This document shows positions 1 to 8,587 of a stretch of DNA of 64,000 bases, piece after piece. Origin of the DNA: Parolsenella massiliensis (lineage in GTDB: Bacteria; Actinomycetota; Coriobacteriia; Coriobacteriales; Atopobiaceae). The notes under the pieces are model-generated. The model was not told the DNA's origin, did no database searches, and saw nothing but the letters and a program-made list of their open reading frames with translations. The translations under genes were made by a program, and so were the position numbers. The stretch spans positions 1,171,985 to 1,235,984 of the forward strand of contig NZ_LT671675.1 of assembly GCF_900143685.1 (NCBI RefSeq), read 5' to 3'. Each line of letters opens with the position of its first letter. Within the stretch, counting starts at the first letter, position 1.

Positions 1-603
1 GTGGTCGGCGATGGCCTGGGCGCGAGGCTCCCACTCGCCGAGCAGGCGCACGCAGTCCTCGTCGATGCTGCGGGCGCGGTCGCGGTCACGCATGGAGGCG
101 GTGTTCACGCACACGGTGAGGTTGGCGGCGTCGAGGGCGCCGCGGCACAGCATGGCGCCGCAGCCCACGTCGGACAGCAACAGGCGCGAGCAGGAGTGCG
201 AGAGTCCCTCGAGAAGCTCGATGGCGCGGGCACACGCCTGCATGATCTTGTAGGGAGGGCGCACGGCCTCATGCAGGGCCGCCTCGATGCGGGCTGGCCT
301 CTCGGGGTCGTCTCTCGGCAGCGCGTAGGCGGCCGAGACGAGCGCGTAGGCGGCCGCGTCCTCGTCGACGAGCGCGAGGAGGTCGGCGCGGATGGCGTCG
401 GCCTCGCGGATGGCGCGGGCAAGCTCGTCTGAGAGGACGGTAAGCGCCGGCTTGCCCTCGTCGAAGCGCGCGACCATGGCGCATAGCGCAGCCCCGAGCG
501 CACCCGCGTAGGCGGCAGCCCCGCCCCCGCCAGGCACAGGCTGCCGGGCGGCGAGCGCCTCGGCAAACTGGCGGCAGCTCCTGTCGATCATGGGGTCTTG
601 CAT
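1..603 (-). CDS. fchA: Methenyl-THF cyclohydrolase / formimino-THF cyclodeaminase family (3' end outside window)
   Basis: Cyclodeaminase/cyclohydrolase family protein that interconverts formimino-, methenyl- and formyl-tetrahydrofolate in the cytoplasm. The 201 codons visible have no stop; family members are about 205-210 residues, so only the last few codons are missing. The diagnostic glycine-rich segment PVPGGGGAAAYAGALGAAL lies at residues 22-40. The ATG at 603 is preceded by AGAGAGG (616-622). It reads in the same direction as fhs, which ends about 115 bases upstream of it. Together they can move one-carbon units between formate and methenyl-THF; FchA is typical of anaerobes using histidine, purines or glycine. 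Seen: motif, length and neighbour. The preferred substrate (formimino or methenyl) cannot be read from the sequence. Confidence 0.88.
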   Translation of the reverse strand, partial: MQDPMIDRSCRQFAEALAARQPVPGGGGAAAYAGALGAALCAMVARFDEGKPALTVLSDELARAIREADAIRADLLALVDEDAAAYALVSAAYALPRDDPERPARIEAALHEAVRPPYKIMQACARAIELLEGLSHSCSRLLLSDVGCGAMLCRGALDAANLTVCVNTASMRDRDRARSIDEDCVRLLGEWEPRAQAIADH

Positions 604-631
604 GTGGTTCTCGTACCTCTCTTGCTGAAGC

Positions 632-708
632 GTCCCAAAGGGGACGTAGCCCTTTGGGACGCATGACGCGCGAGGGTGCCCAAAGGGCTACGTCCCCTTT
701 GGGCACCC
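632..708. repeat. Double palindromic intergenic repeat (family C)
   Basis: Two hairpins lie side by side between fchA and fhs: GTCCCAAAGGG...CCCTTTGGGAC (632-660) and GGGTGCCCAAAGGG...CCCTTTGGGCACCC (674-708). The first is also the near-exact reverse complement of the second, so the whole unit can form one large cruciform. It belongs to a loose family of GGGAC/GTCCC-rich palindromes found at several intergenic sites in this window. It could modulate readthrough from fhs into fchA, but there is no T-run. Confidence 0.75.
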
Positions 709-716
709 GGGATTCG

Positions 717-2381
717 TTAGAACAGGCCGGTGATGCGGCCGTCGTCGGTGACGTCGATGTTCTCGGCGGCCGGGTGCTTGGGCAGGCCCGGCATCGTCAT
801 GATGTTGCCCGTGAGCGCCACGATGAAGCCGGCGCCGGCAGCGACATGTACGTTGCGCACCGTGATGCGGAAGTGCTCGGGTGCGCCGAGCCTCTTGGCG
901 TCGTCGGTGAAGGAGTACTGGGTCTTGGCCATGCAGACGGGCATGTTCGTGAAGCCCTGCTCCTCGAGCTGGGCCACCTGCTTGGCCGCGGCCGGCGTGA
1001 GGTCCACGCCGTCGGCGTGGTAGACGCGCCGTGCGATGGCCTCGATGGTCTCGCGAATGCCGCCAAGCTCGTAGGCGTAGGTGAACTCGCTGGGCTGCTC
1101 GCACAGACGCACGACCTCCTCGGCGAGCGCCAGGCCGCCCTCGCCACCCTTGGCCCACACCTCGGACAGCGCCACGTTCACACCCAGCTCGCGGCACTTG
1201 CGCTCGACGAGCTCAAGCTCGGCGACGGTGTCCGTGGGGAAGGCGTTGATGGCGACCACGACGGGCAGCCCGAAGACGCTGCGCATGTTCTCCACGTGGC
1301 GAAGCAGGTTGGGCATGCCGGCCTCGAGCGCCTCGAGGTTCTCCTCGCCAAGCGCGGCCTTGGGCACGCCACCGTTGTGCTTGAGCGCGCGCACGGTGGC
1401 CACGACCACGCACGCGTCGGGCGTGATGCCGGCCATGCGGCACTTGATGTCACAGAACTTCTCGGCACCGAGGTCCGCGCCAAAGCCCGCCTCGGTCACC
1501 ACGTAGTCGCCGAGCTTGGCAGCGACGTCGGTGGCCATGACGGAGTTGCAGCCGTGCGCGATGTTGGCGAACGGGCCGCCGTGAACGAAGGCGGGCGTGT
1601 GCTCGAGCGTCTGCACGAGGTTGGGCGAGATGGCGTCCTTGAGCAGCGCCGTCATGGCACCCTCGGCATGCAGGTCGTGCGCCGTGACGGGCGCGCGGTC
1701 AAAGGTGTAGCCCACCACGATGCGGCCCAGGCGCTCCTTGAGGTCGGCGATGGAGGTGGCCAGGCAGAAGCATGCCATGACCTCGGAGGCCACGGTGATG
1801 TCGAAGCCGTCCTCGCGCGGCATGCCGTTGGCCACCCCGCCCAGGCCGCAGACGATGCTGCGCAGCTGGCGGTCGTTCATGTCCACGACGCGCTTCCACG
1901 TGATGCGGCGCGGGTCGATGCCCAGGTCGTTGCCCTGCTTGATGTGGTTGTCGAGCATGGCGGCAAGCAGGTTGTTCGCCGCCCCGATGGCGTGAAAGTC
2001 GCCCGTGAAGTGCAGGTTGATGTTCTCCATGGGGACCACCTGGGCATATCCGCCACCCGCGGCGCCCCCCTTGATGCCAAACACGGGGCCCAGGCTCGGC
2101 TCACGCAGCGCCAGCACGCTCTTCTTGCCCATGCGGCGCAGGGCGTCGGCCAGGCCCACGGAAGTCGTAGTCTTGCCCTCGCCGGCCGGCGTGGGGTTGA
2201 TGGCGGTGACGAGCACCACCTTGGCCTTGCGCGGGCGTCCCGCAAGCTTCGTGACGTCGACCTTTGCCATGTGGCGGCCATAGGGGATGAGCTCGTCATC
2301 GGTGATGCCGAGGGTGTCGGCGACCTTGGCGATGGGCCAGAGCTCCGCCTGCTGTGCGATCTCGATGTCTGACATGGGCAT
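717..2381 (-). CDS. fhs: Formate--tetrahydrofolate ligase
   Basis: ATP-dependent ligation of formate to tetrahydrofolate, giving 10-formyl-THF; it can also run in reverse to make ATP during fermentation of purines or histidine. The protein is 554 residues, the usual length. The nucleotide-binding loop [10 protein letters not shown] is at about residues 64-73, and glycine-rich stretches such as [19 protein letters not shown] follow, as in other Fhs proteins. The ATG at 2381 is chosen because GGAG (2389-2392) sits 7 bases upstream; a second ATG at 2375 is possible but worse placed. It is probably expressed with fchA downstream and diverges from the PucR-type regulator. Confidence 0.97.
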   Translation of the reverse strand: MPMSDIEIAQQAELWPIAKVADTLGITDDELIPYGRHMAKVDVTKLAGRPRKAKVVLVTAINPTPAGEGKTTTSVGLADALRRMGKKSVLALREPSLGPVFGIKGGAAGGGYAQVVPMENINLHFTGDFHAIGAANNLLAAMLDNHIKQGNDLGIDPRRITWKRVVDMNDRQLRSIVCGLGGVANGMPREDGFDITVASEVMACFCLATSIADLKERLGRIVVGYTFDRAPVTAHDLHAEGAMTALLKDAISPNLVQTLEHTPAFVHGGPFANIAHGCNSVMATDVAAKLGDYVVTEAGFGADLGAEKFCDIKCRMAGITPDACVVVATVRALKHNGGVPKAALGEENLEALEAGMPNLLRHVENMRSVFGLPVVVAINAFPTDTVAELELVERKCRELGVNVALSEVWAKGGEGGLALAEEVVRLCEQPSEFTYAYELGGIRETIEAIARRVYHADGVDLTPAAAKQVAQLEEQGFTNMPVCMAKTQYSFTDDAKRLGAPEHFRITVRNVHVAAGAGFIVALTGNIMTMPGLPKHPAAENIDVTDDGRITGLF

Positions 2382-2483
2382 GTGCCGTCTCCATTCGCTC
2401 GCGGCCCGGTCCTCGCCATTATCCGCCGCATGCGTGCGCGATGGCGCATCGATGCGGCAACTGAGACACTTTGCAGCTTCTGC

Positions 2484-2509
2484 GAAGCGCGTACCGTACG
2501 CGCGGCTTC
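2484..2509. promoter_or_regulatory. Inverted repeat between fhs and the PucR-type gene
   Basis: The core GCGCGTACCGTACGCGC (2488-2504) is a near-perfect palindrome, extended by GAAGC/GCTTC arms. It sits in the 291-base divergent spacer between fhs and the PucR-type regulator. A position like this suggests an operator for that regulator, but this is inference: no consensus for this regulator is known to me. Confidence 0.4.
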
Positions 2510-2672
2510 AGACAAAGGCGAGAAAATAAGGCCATCTATCTCAACGAAGTGAATTCTAGGAACCGATGTGTTCGAGAAGCACCTCAGAGCGCGGCAAATG
2601 TGCCACCATGATGGAACAGTTTGTATCACCTTGGGGGATGTGGCTGGCCGAGCGAGGGCGAAAGGCGGCACG

Positions 2673-3791
2673 ATGAGACTCAACCTTCAGATCCTGCGAG
2701 ACGAGCTCGCGCCGCTCGAGTTCTCGAGCCACCTTGCCCCCGGCGCGGCGACGCGCTCGTGCACGTTCGCCCTCCCCTACGTGCCGGGCGAGCCGCTCGA
2801 GGAGGGGCCCGTCTACGTGGCCCGAGCAGACGAGCTGCCGGAGCGCCCCCACGTGCGAGGCGTGGCCTCCGTCATGTGCGTGGGAGAGCCGCCCGCGGCC
2901 TGGCGCCACGGCAACCTCGACCTTCTGTGGTGCGACGAGCGCTCCATCGATGAGCGATCGCTTCTCGCTCGCGTCACGCGCTCGTTTGCCCGACACGACG
3001 AGTGGGAGCGCTCCGTGCGCGGCCAGCTTGCCGGCGAGGGACAGCCGCGCGAGCTCGAACTCGTGCTCGAGGGGCTTCTCGCCCACCAGCTGCTCGACGA
3101 GCGCCGCATCGAGGCGGCCGCGGCATCGTTTGGCTGGGACGTGCACGACCGCTACCTGTGCGTCTCGGTGGCGTCGGTGCAGCGCAGCCAGAGCCAGGAG
3201 CGCCTCGGCGCCACCGCCACGTCGCTCTCCCCGCTCGTGGGGCAGCTCGCGTGCGTGCTGCATGGCGAGCACCTCGTCGTCGTGTGCAACCTCACGCGCG
3301 CGCAGGAAAGCGAGGAGGGCATGCTGGCACGCCTGTCGGGCACCTTCGTCCCGAGGCTTCTGGCCGTGGGCGCAAGCTCTGCCTACGGGGACCTCAAGAA
3401 CACGTTCTACTACTACAACCAGACGCTCGCGGCGGCGCGTATCGGCGCGAGAAGGGCGCCCGACAAGGCATGCTGGCGCTACGAGGACTACCTGCTCGAC
3501 GACATGCTGCGCCGCGTGCACCTGCGCCAGGTCCCCGACGCGCTCACGCCCGCCGGCCTTCTCGCCCTCATGGACTACGACCGCGAGAACGGCACCGAGC
3601 TCACGCGCCTTCTGCGCGGCTACCTCGACCGCGACCGCAACGTGACACGTACGGCCCGCGACTTGTTCCTCACGAGGAGCACGTGCATCCGCCACCTGGA
3701 GCAAATCCGGCAGGTCAGCGGCCTTGACCTCAACGACGCCGACGTGAGGCTCGCCTGCTCCGTGGCGCTGCGCCTCCAGCATCGCGGCTAG
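2673..3791 (+). CDS. PucR-type (C-terminal HTH_30) transcriptional regulator
   Basis: A 372-residue cytoplasmic regulator. The last 60 residues (LLRGYLDRDRNVTRTARDLF through the C-terminus) match the PucR C-terminal helix-turn-helix, in which a long run of residues with a TR(S/N)T turn reads DNA. The larger N-terminal part resembles the sensor/GGDEF-like middle region of CdaR/PucR proteins but shows no recognisable ligand motif. The start at 2673 follows AAAGGCGG (2661-2668); the frame is open upstream to 2568, without a good ribosome site. It is divergent from fhs-fchA, so it probably controls them. Its stop overlaps the stop of the convergent cyclo-ligase gene by four bases (CTAG, 3788-3791). 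Confidence 0.8.
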   Translation: MRLNLQILRDELAPLEFSSHLAPGAATRSCTFALPYVPGEPLEEGPVYVARADELPERPHVRGVASVMCVGEPPAAWRHGNLDLLWCDERSIDERSLLARVTRSFARHDEWERSVRGQLAGEGQPRELELVLEGLLAHQLLDERRIEAAAASFGWDVHDRYLCVSVASVQRSQSQERLGATATSLSPLVGQLACVLHGEHLVVVCNLTRAQESEEGMLARLSGTFVPRLLAVGASSAYGDLKNTFYYYNQTLAAARIGARRAPDKACWRYEDYLLDDMLRRVHLRQVPDALTPAGLLALMDYDRENGTELTRLLRGYLDRDRNVTRTARDLFLTRSTCIRHLEQIRQVSGLDLNDADVRLACSVALRLQHRG

Positions 3792-4387
3792 CAGCGCAAT
3801 TCGATCGTCCGAGACTCGCTCACGACGAGGTCGACGGCGCGGTCGTGCGGCTCGAGGGCATCGAACGCACCCAGGCTGGGAACGAGCGTGGCCCGCCTCG
3901 CAAGCCCCACGGACACGCCGGGGAAGCGCGCGAGAAACGCGTCGTAGAAGCCGCCGCCATAGCCCAGCCGATAGCCCCGCTCGTCGAACGCGAGCGCAGG
4001 GACGAGGGCCAGCGCGGTTGGCGGAAGCTCCCCCACCTCGACGAGGCGGGCGTCGTTGGCCGGCGGTTCCTCGATGCCCATGCGGCTCATCTCGAGCGCG
4101 TCTCCCGGCTCCACGCGATACCACGCGAGCATGCGCGGGCCCGTGACGCGCGGCGCGGCCACGGCCTTGCCCGCATCCCACGCCGCCCGCACGAGCCCGC
4201 GCGTGTCGACCTCCTCACGCACGGACAGGTACGCAAGGACGATGGGCGCGACCTCCCACTCGGGAAGCGCAATCACGCGCGCGGCCGCCGCGGCGTCGAT
4301 TTCGGCGCGACAAACAGGACCCAGCCCCCGGCGCATGGCCTTGAGCTGGGTCCTCAGTGACTGCTTGGTTGTAAGTGCCGCAGGCAC
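3788..4387 (-). CDS. 5-formyltetrahydrofolate cyclo-ligase
   Basis: Converts 5-formyl-THF to 5,10-methenyl-THF using ATP, recovering a folate that otherwise inhibits folate enzymes. It is 199 residues, normal for the family. The signature LGYGGGFYD lies at residues 141-149, and an arginine/lysine-rich N-terminus (SLRTQLKAMRRGL) binds the nucleotide. The start is a GTG at 4387, eleven bases after the valS stop, so the two genes are probably co-transcribed. It adds a third one-carbon enzyme to the fchA-fhs neighbourhood. The gene ends tail-to-tail with the PucR-type regulator. Confidence 0.93.
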   Translation of the reverse strand: MPAALTTKQSLRTQLKAMRRGLGPVCRAEIDAAAAARVIALPEWEVAPIVLAYLSVREEVDTRGLVRAAWDAGKAVAAPRVTGPRMLAWYRVEPGDALEMSRMGIEEPPANDARLVEVGELPPTALALVPALAFDERGYRLGYGGGFYDAFLARFPGVSVGLARRATLVPSLGAFDALEPHDRAVDLVVSESRTIELRC

Positions 4388-4398
4388 GTTCCAGAGTC

Positions 4399-7137
4399 CT
4401 ACGCCAGGTCCGCGAGCTGGGCGCGAAGGCGCTCGACCGTGGCGGTGAGCTCGGCGGCGCGGTCGCGCTTGGAGGCGATGACCTCGGGCGTGGCCTTGGC
4501 GAGGAAGCCCTCGTTGGCGAGCGTGCGCTCCACGCCCGCAAGCTCCTTCTCGGCCTTGGCGAGGTCCTTCTCGAGCTTCTTGCCCTCGGCGGCGAAGTCC
4601 ACGAGGTCGCCCATGACGACGAACGCCTCGAAATCGGACTCGACGAGCGTGACGGAGGCGGCGGGCTTCTCGGCGCCCTCGGCCACCGTGAGCTCGCTCA
4701 CGCGGCCCACGCTCTTGACGAACTCGGCCTGGCTCGTGAGCTTGGCCACGGCGTCAGCGTCGGCGGAGACGACGACCTCGAGCTCCGTCTTGGGCGAGAG
4801 CTTGTAGCGGGCGCGCGCGGAGCGGACGCCGGCCACGAGGCGACGGGCGATGTCGAACGTGGACTCCGCCTCGTCGTCGATGAACGCGGCCAGGGCGTCG
4901 GGCTCGGGCCAGGAGGCCATCATGAGGAAGCGGCCGTCGTGGGCGTCATAGCCGCCCTCGGTGTTGACGTCGAGCTCGCTGGCGGGCATGGCGTCCCACA
5001 CGCGCTCCGTCACGAACGGCATGACGGGGTGCAGCATGCGCAGCGAGGCATCAAGCACGTAGACGAGGTTGCGCTGCACCTGCAGGCGCTCCTCGCCCTC
5101 ACCGTCGAGCAGGCGGCCCTTGCACAGCTCGATGTACCAGTCGCACACCTCGCCCCAGAAGAAGCTCTGCAGCTCGCGGGCGTAGTCGCCCAGCTCGTAA
5201 CCCTCGAGGCGGCTCGTGGAGTCCTTGACCATCTTGGCCAGGCGGGACAGCATCCAGGCGTCCTCGGGCGTGGCGGCCTTGGCGGGGCCGGGCGTGTAGC
5301 CGTCCATGTTCATGAGGACGAAGCGGCTCGCGTTCCAGATCTTCGTGACGAAGCTCTTGGCCTGCTCGGTGCGCGGGCTGTCGATGAGCTCCTTCGTCTT
5401 CTTGTCGATGTTGGCGTCGAACTTGACGTCCTGGTTGTTGGTGATGAGCGTCAGGAGGTTGAATCGCATGGCGTCAGCACCATACTTGGCGATGAGGTCC
5501 ATGGGGTTCACGCCGTTGCCCTTGGACTTGGACATGCGGCTGCCGTCCTTGGCCAGGATCGTGGCGTAGATCACAACGTCGTGGAACGGGATCTCCTTGG
5601 TGAAGTACAGCGAGCTCATGATCATGCGAGCGACCCACAGGGCGATGATGTCACGCGCGGTGACGAGCGCCTTCGTGGGGTGGTGGCCCTCCATCTGCTC
5701 GGGGTGCTCGGGCCAGCCCTGCGTGGCGAACGTCCACAGCTGGGAGCTGAACCAGGTGTCCAGCACGTTCTCGTCCTGGTGCACGTGGTGGCCATGGCAG
5801 TGCGGGCACTCGTGCACGTCGTCCATGCACGCGTCCTCCCAGCCGCAGTCCTCGCAGTAGAACACCGGGATGCGGTGGCCCCACCACAGCTGGCGCGAGA
5901 TGCACCAGTCCTTGAGGTTCTCCATCCAGGTGGTGTAGGTGTCAGTCCAGCGAGCCGGGTGGAACTTAATCTGGCCCGAGGTCACGGCCTCGAGCGCCGG
6001 CTGCTTGAGCTTGTCGACGGCCACGAACCACTGCTCGGACAGCCACGGCTCGAGCGCCGAGTCGCAGCGGTAGCAGTGCATGACGGAGTGGTCGAGCTCG
6101 TCGACGTGGTCGAGAAGGCCGTGCTCGTCGAACCACTTGACGACGGCCTCACGGCACTCGTCGCGGTTCATGCCGGAGAACTCGCCATAGCCGTCGACCA
6201 CCACGGCGTGCTCGTCAAAGATGTTGATCTGCGGCAGGTCGTGGGCCTGGCCCATGGCGTAGTCGTTGGGGTCGTGCGCGGGCGTGACCTTCACGAAGCC
6301 AGAGCCGAAGTCCTTGTCGACGTGGTAGTCGGAGAAGATGGGAATCTCGCGGTTCACGATGGGCAGCATGACCGTCTTGCCCACGAACGCCGCCTTCTCG
6401 GGGTCGGACGGGCTCACGGCCACGCCCGTGTCGCCGAGCATCGTCTCGGGGCGCGTCGTGGCGACGACGATGTAGTCCTGGCCATTCACCGGCTCGGTGA
6501 GCGGGTAGCGAAGGTGCCACAGGTGGCCCTTCTCGTCCTTGTACTCGGCCTCGTCGTCGGAGATGGCCGTGGTGCAGTTGGGGCACCAGTTCACGATGCG
6601 CTTGCCTCGGTAGATGAGGCCGTCGTGGTACCAGTCGCAGAAGACCTTGCGCACGGCGTGGGCGTACTCGGGGTCCATCGTGAAGCGCTCGTTGTCGAAG
6701 TCGACCGAGCAGCCCATGCGGCGGATCTGCTTGATGATGGTCCCGCCGTACTCGCGCCTCCAGTCCCAGCACGCGTCGACGAACTTCTCACGACCGATCT
6801 CGAGGCGAGAGATGCCCTCGCTCTTGAGCTTCTTGTCGACCTTGGTCTGGGTGGCGATGCCGGCGTGGTCCGTGCCCACGATCCAGCGCGTGGAGCGGCC
6901 GCGCATGCGGTTGTAGCGGATGATGCTGTCCTGGATGGTGTCGTCCATGGCGTGGCCCATATGCAGCACGCCCGTGACGTTGGGCGGGGGAATGACGACG
7001 GTGCAGTCGCCAACGCCCTTGCTGCGCTGGTAGCAGCCGGCATCGATCCACTCGTTGATGAGCTCGGGCTCGGTGGAAGCCGGGTCGTAGGTCTTGGGCA
7101 TGTCAGCGGCTGCGGCCGCGGGCGAGTTCTGCGCCAC
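4399..7137 (-). CDS. valS: Valyl-tRNA synthetase
   Basis: Charges tRNA-Val; class Ia synthetase. The HIGH-type motif appears as LHMGH near the N-terminus and the KMSKS loop as RMSKSKGN. CP1 editing sequences (ATTRPETMLGDT) and the C-terminal coiled coil that ends the protein (EKKLEKDLAKAEKELAG) are present. With the GTG start at 7137 the protein is 912 residues; GAGAGG (7148-7153) lies 10 bases upstream. An ATG at 7101 (MPKTYDP, 900 residues) is an alternative with a weaker ribosome site. No T-box leader is visible in the short upstream spacer. Confidence 0.96.
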   Translation of the reverse strand: MAQNSPAAAAADMPKTYDPASTEPELINEWIDAGCYQRSKGVGDCTVVIPPPNVTGVLHMGHAMDDTIQDSIIRYNRMRGRSTRWIVGTDHAGIATQTKVDKKLKSEGISRLEIGREKFVDACWDWRREYGGTIIKQIRRMGCSVDFDNERFTMDPEYAHAVRKVFCDWYHDGLIYRGKRIVNWCPNCTTAISDDEAEYKDEKGHLWHLRYPLTEPVNGQDYIVVATTRPETMLGDTGVAVSPSDPEKAAFVGKTVMLPIVNREIPIFSDYHVDKDFGSGFVKVTPAHDPNDYAMGQAHDLPQINIFDEHAVVVDGYGEFSGMNRDECREAVVKWFDEHGLLDHVDELDHSVMHCYRCDSALEPWLSEQWFVAVDKLKQPALEAVTSGQIKFHPARWTDTYTTWMENLKDWCISRQLWWGHRIPVFYCEDCGWEDACMDDVHECPHCHGHHVHQDENVLDTWFSSQLWTFATQGWPEHPEQMEGHHPTKALVTARDIIALWVARMIMSSLYFTKEIPFHDVVIYATILAKDGSRMSKSKGNGVNPMDLIAKYGADAMRFNLLTLITNNQDVKFDANIDKKTKELIDSPRTEQAKSFVTKIWNASRFVLMNMDGYTPGPAKAATPEDAWMLSRLAKMVKDSTSRLEGYELGDYARELQSFFWGEVCDWYIELCKGRLLDGEGEERLQVQRNLVYVLDASLRMLHPVMPFVTERVWDAMPASELDVNTEGGYDAHDGRFLMMASWPEPDALAAFIDDEAESTFDIARRLVAGVRSARARYKLSPKTELEVVVSADADAVAKLTSQAEFVKSVGRVSELTVAEGAEKPAASVTLVESDFEAFVVMGDLVDFAAEGKKLEKDLAKAEKELAGVERTLANEGFLAKATPEVIASKRDRAAELTATVERLRAQLADLA

Positions 7138-7272
7138 GTGTGACCATCCTCTCGAAGCATGCGGGCCGCGCGACCCCCAACAGGGCCCACGCACGACCCC
7201 TCGCGCGTACAACTAGCAGTTCAGAATAGCACGTCAGGACGGGTTGTTCCCAGGCACCGGCCGATTGAGGGG

Positions 7273-7302
7273 TTGTGCCGCCGGCAAGGTGCGCCGGATA
7301 AT
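7273..7302 (+). promoter_or_regulatory. Candidate sigma-70 promoter of mscL
   Basis: TTGTGC (7273-7278), an 18-base spacer and GATAAT (7297-7302) precede mscL by about 40 bases. The spacing suits a vegetative promoter. Predicted from sequence only. Confidence 0.5.
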
Positions 7303-7342
7303 CTGGGGGCCAGTATCTCGCGACACCATCCGGAGGGGCATC

Positions 7343-7825
7343 ATGGCTTCAGACGACAAGAAGAGGGGCATCATCGCCGAGTTCGCCGAGTTCATCAACA
7401 GGGGCAACGTGATGGACATGGCCGTTGGCGTCATCATCGGCGGCGCGTTCACCGCCGTGGTGAACGCCCTGGTGAGCAACGTCGTCCAGCCGCTCATCTC
7501 GTTCGTTACGGGAGGTGCCCCCGGCGTGCCGGGCCTTTCCATAGACCTGAACGGCTCGGTCATCGACTTCAGCGCGTTCATCTCGGCCGTCATCAACTTC
7601 CTCATCACCGCGGCGGCCGTGTTTGCCATCGTGAAGGGCCTGAACCAGGTGAACCGCCTGAAGGAGCTCGCCGCCGAGAAGGCAGGCCTTGCCAAGAAGG
7701 CCGAGGAGGAGGCAGCTCCTGCGCCGCGCGTCTGCCCCTTCTGCAAGCAGCAGATCGCCGACGACGCCACGCGCTGCCCCTACTGCACAAGCAAGCTCGA
7801 GGGCTATAAGAACAGCGCCGAGTAG
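7343..7825 (+). CDS. mscL: Large-conductance mechanosensitive channel with C-terminal zinc ribbon
   Basis: Osmotic safety-valve channel of the cytoplasmic membrane. Residues 8-110 match MscL: an amphipathic N-terminal helix, the TM1 pore helix (MAVGVIIGGAFTAVVNAL), an extracellular loop and TM2 (FINFLITAAAVFAIVKGL-like). Instead of the usual short C-terminal helix bundle the protein ends in a CPFC-x10-CPYC zinc ribbon (Cys131, 134, 145, 148), giving 160 residues. The ATG at 7343 has GGAGGG (7332-7337). It diverges from valS and ends before a strong hairpin. Confidence 0.93.
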   Translation: MASDDKKRGIIAEFAEFINRGNVMDMAVGVIIGGAFTAVVNALVSNVVQPLISFVTGGAPGVPGLSIDLNGSVIDFSAFISAVINFLITAAAVFAIVKGLNQVNRLKELAAEKAGLAKKAEEEAAPAPRVCPFCKQQIADDATRCPYCTSKLEGYKNSAE

Positions 7826-7865
7826 GCGGGTTACGGCGCACGAGAGCCAGACGGCGAGGTTTACC

Positions 7866-7926
7866 ACGCAGGTTTTGACTTCGGGGAGCCATTTTGGGGC
7901 CTCGCAAGTCAAAACCTGCGTCTTTT
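7866..7926 (+). terminator. Perfect 16-bp hairpin with T-run after mscL
   Basis: ACGCAGGTTTTGACTT (7866-7881) and its exact reverse complement (7906-7921) flank a 24-base loop and are followed by CTTTTT. It works as a rho-independent terminator for mscL. The very long perfect stem also recalls the palindromic repeats elsewhere in the window. The remaining bases to 8119 are comparatively AT-rich and hold nothing I can identify beyond a 15-codon open frame (7994-8041) without a ribosome site. Confidence 0.8.
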
Positions 7927-8119
7927 TATGCCGCGGACGGCACCTCGTTTTGTTGGCGGCTAGTACCCCGAGATGATGGTCATCTCAGGCGTGATGAGAC
8001 AGCTCGTGACCATGGGGAGAAAAAGTAAGCAACTAGCCTAATTGTACTCAGAATGGCCAGATTCTATACGTGGGTAAGAGCATGCGAGTCGAAGGCAGAA
8101 CCGGGAACGTTCAGACCCC

Positions 8120-8449
8120 CTACTCTCTGGCGTCCGTCACGAACAGGCCAACGAGCACCTGCTCCCAGGGCTTGTCCTCGGGGTTGACCTGCTGCACGCG
8201 GCACTCGATGACGCCAGCGTGCCCGAAGTGAAGGAGCACGGAGAGCAGGCCGTTCTCCGTTGCGGGAACAAACCCGAGCTTGACGCCCTTGTAGCGGATG
8301 GCGACGGCTTCGGGGTCAAATGGGTTGTCCGGCTCGGGATCGAGCGCAAGGACCATGCCCGGCGCGAGCTCCGAGAGCACGGTGGCGCCATCCCAGTGCT
8401 GGAAGCCGGCGATGTTGAACGATGTGACGTGACGAGACGGCTCGTACAT
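8120..8449 (-). CDS. HIRAN-domain protein
   Basis: A 109-residue protein consisting almost entirely of a HIRAN domain (FNIAGFQHWDG at about residue 12, then LDPEPDNPFDPEAVAI and a GFVPA segment). HIRAN domains bind DNA 3' ends in eukaryotic HLTF, and occur in bacteria alone or next to DNA-metabolism genes. The start at 8449 is fixed by AGGAGG (8455-8460); an in-frame extension to 8563 has no comparable site. It reads the same way as the downstream-encoded hydrolase but is separated by 138 bases. Its cellular role is unknown. Confidence 0.8.
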   Translation of the reverse strand: MYEPSRHVTSFNIAGFQHWDGATVLSELAPGMVLALDPEPDNPFDPEAVAIRYKGVKLGFVPATENGLLSVLLHFGHAGVIECRVQQVNPEDKPWEQVLVGLFVTDARE

Positions 8450-8587
8450 GGTTGCCTCCTTGGCGGTCTTGGGCGTGCCAGGCGAGGCGACGGCGGCCGG
8501 CCGAGTCACCGCGGCCGCCGCGCTCCCTCTTGGTGAGACCACCATAGGAGGCATTGCGGACAATAAGTTGCGTCCGCGCGAGGCGAG

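Noticed and set aside
2568-2672. Upstream extension of the PucR-type regulator to a start at 2568
   Set aside because: The extension has no ribosome site and unlikely protein sequence, whereas 2673 follows AAAGGCGG.
4375-7143. A 922-codon plus-strand frame over valS
   Set aside because: Antisense artefact of GC-rich codons; the minus strand carries all ValS motifs.
7138-7260. T-box leader before valS
   Set aside because: No T-box sequence, specifier hairpin or terminator is recognisable, and the spacer is too short.
7994-8041. A 15-codon open frame in the mscL-HIRAN spacer
   Set aside because: No ribosome binding site and no conservation evidence; probably chance in an AT-richer stretch.
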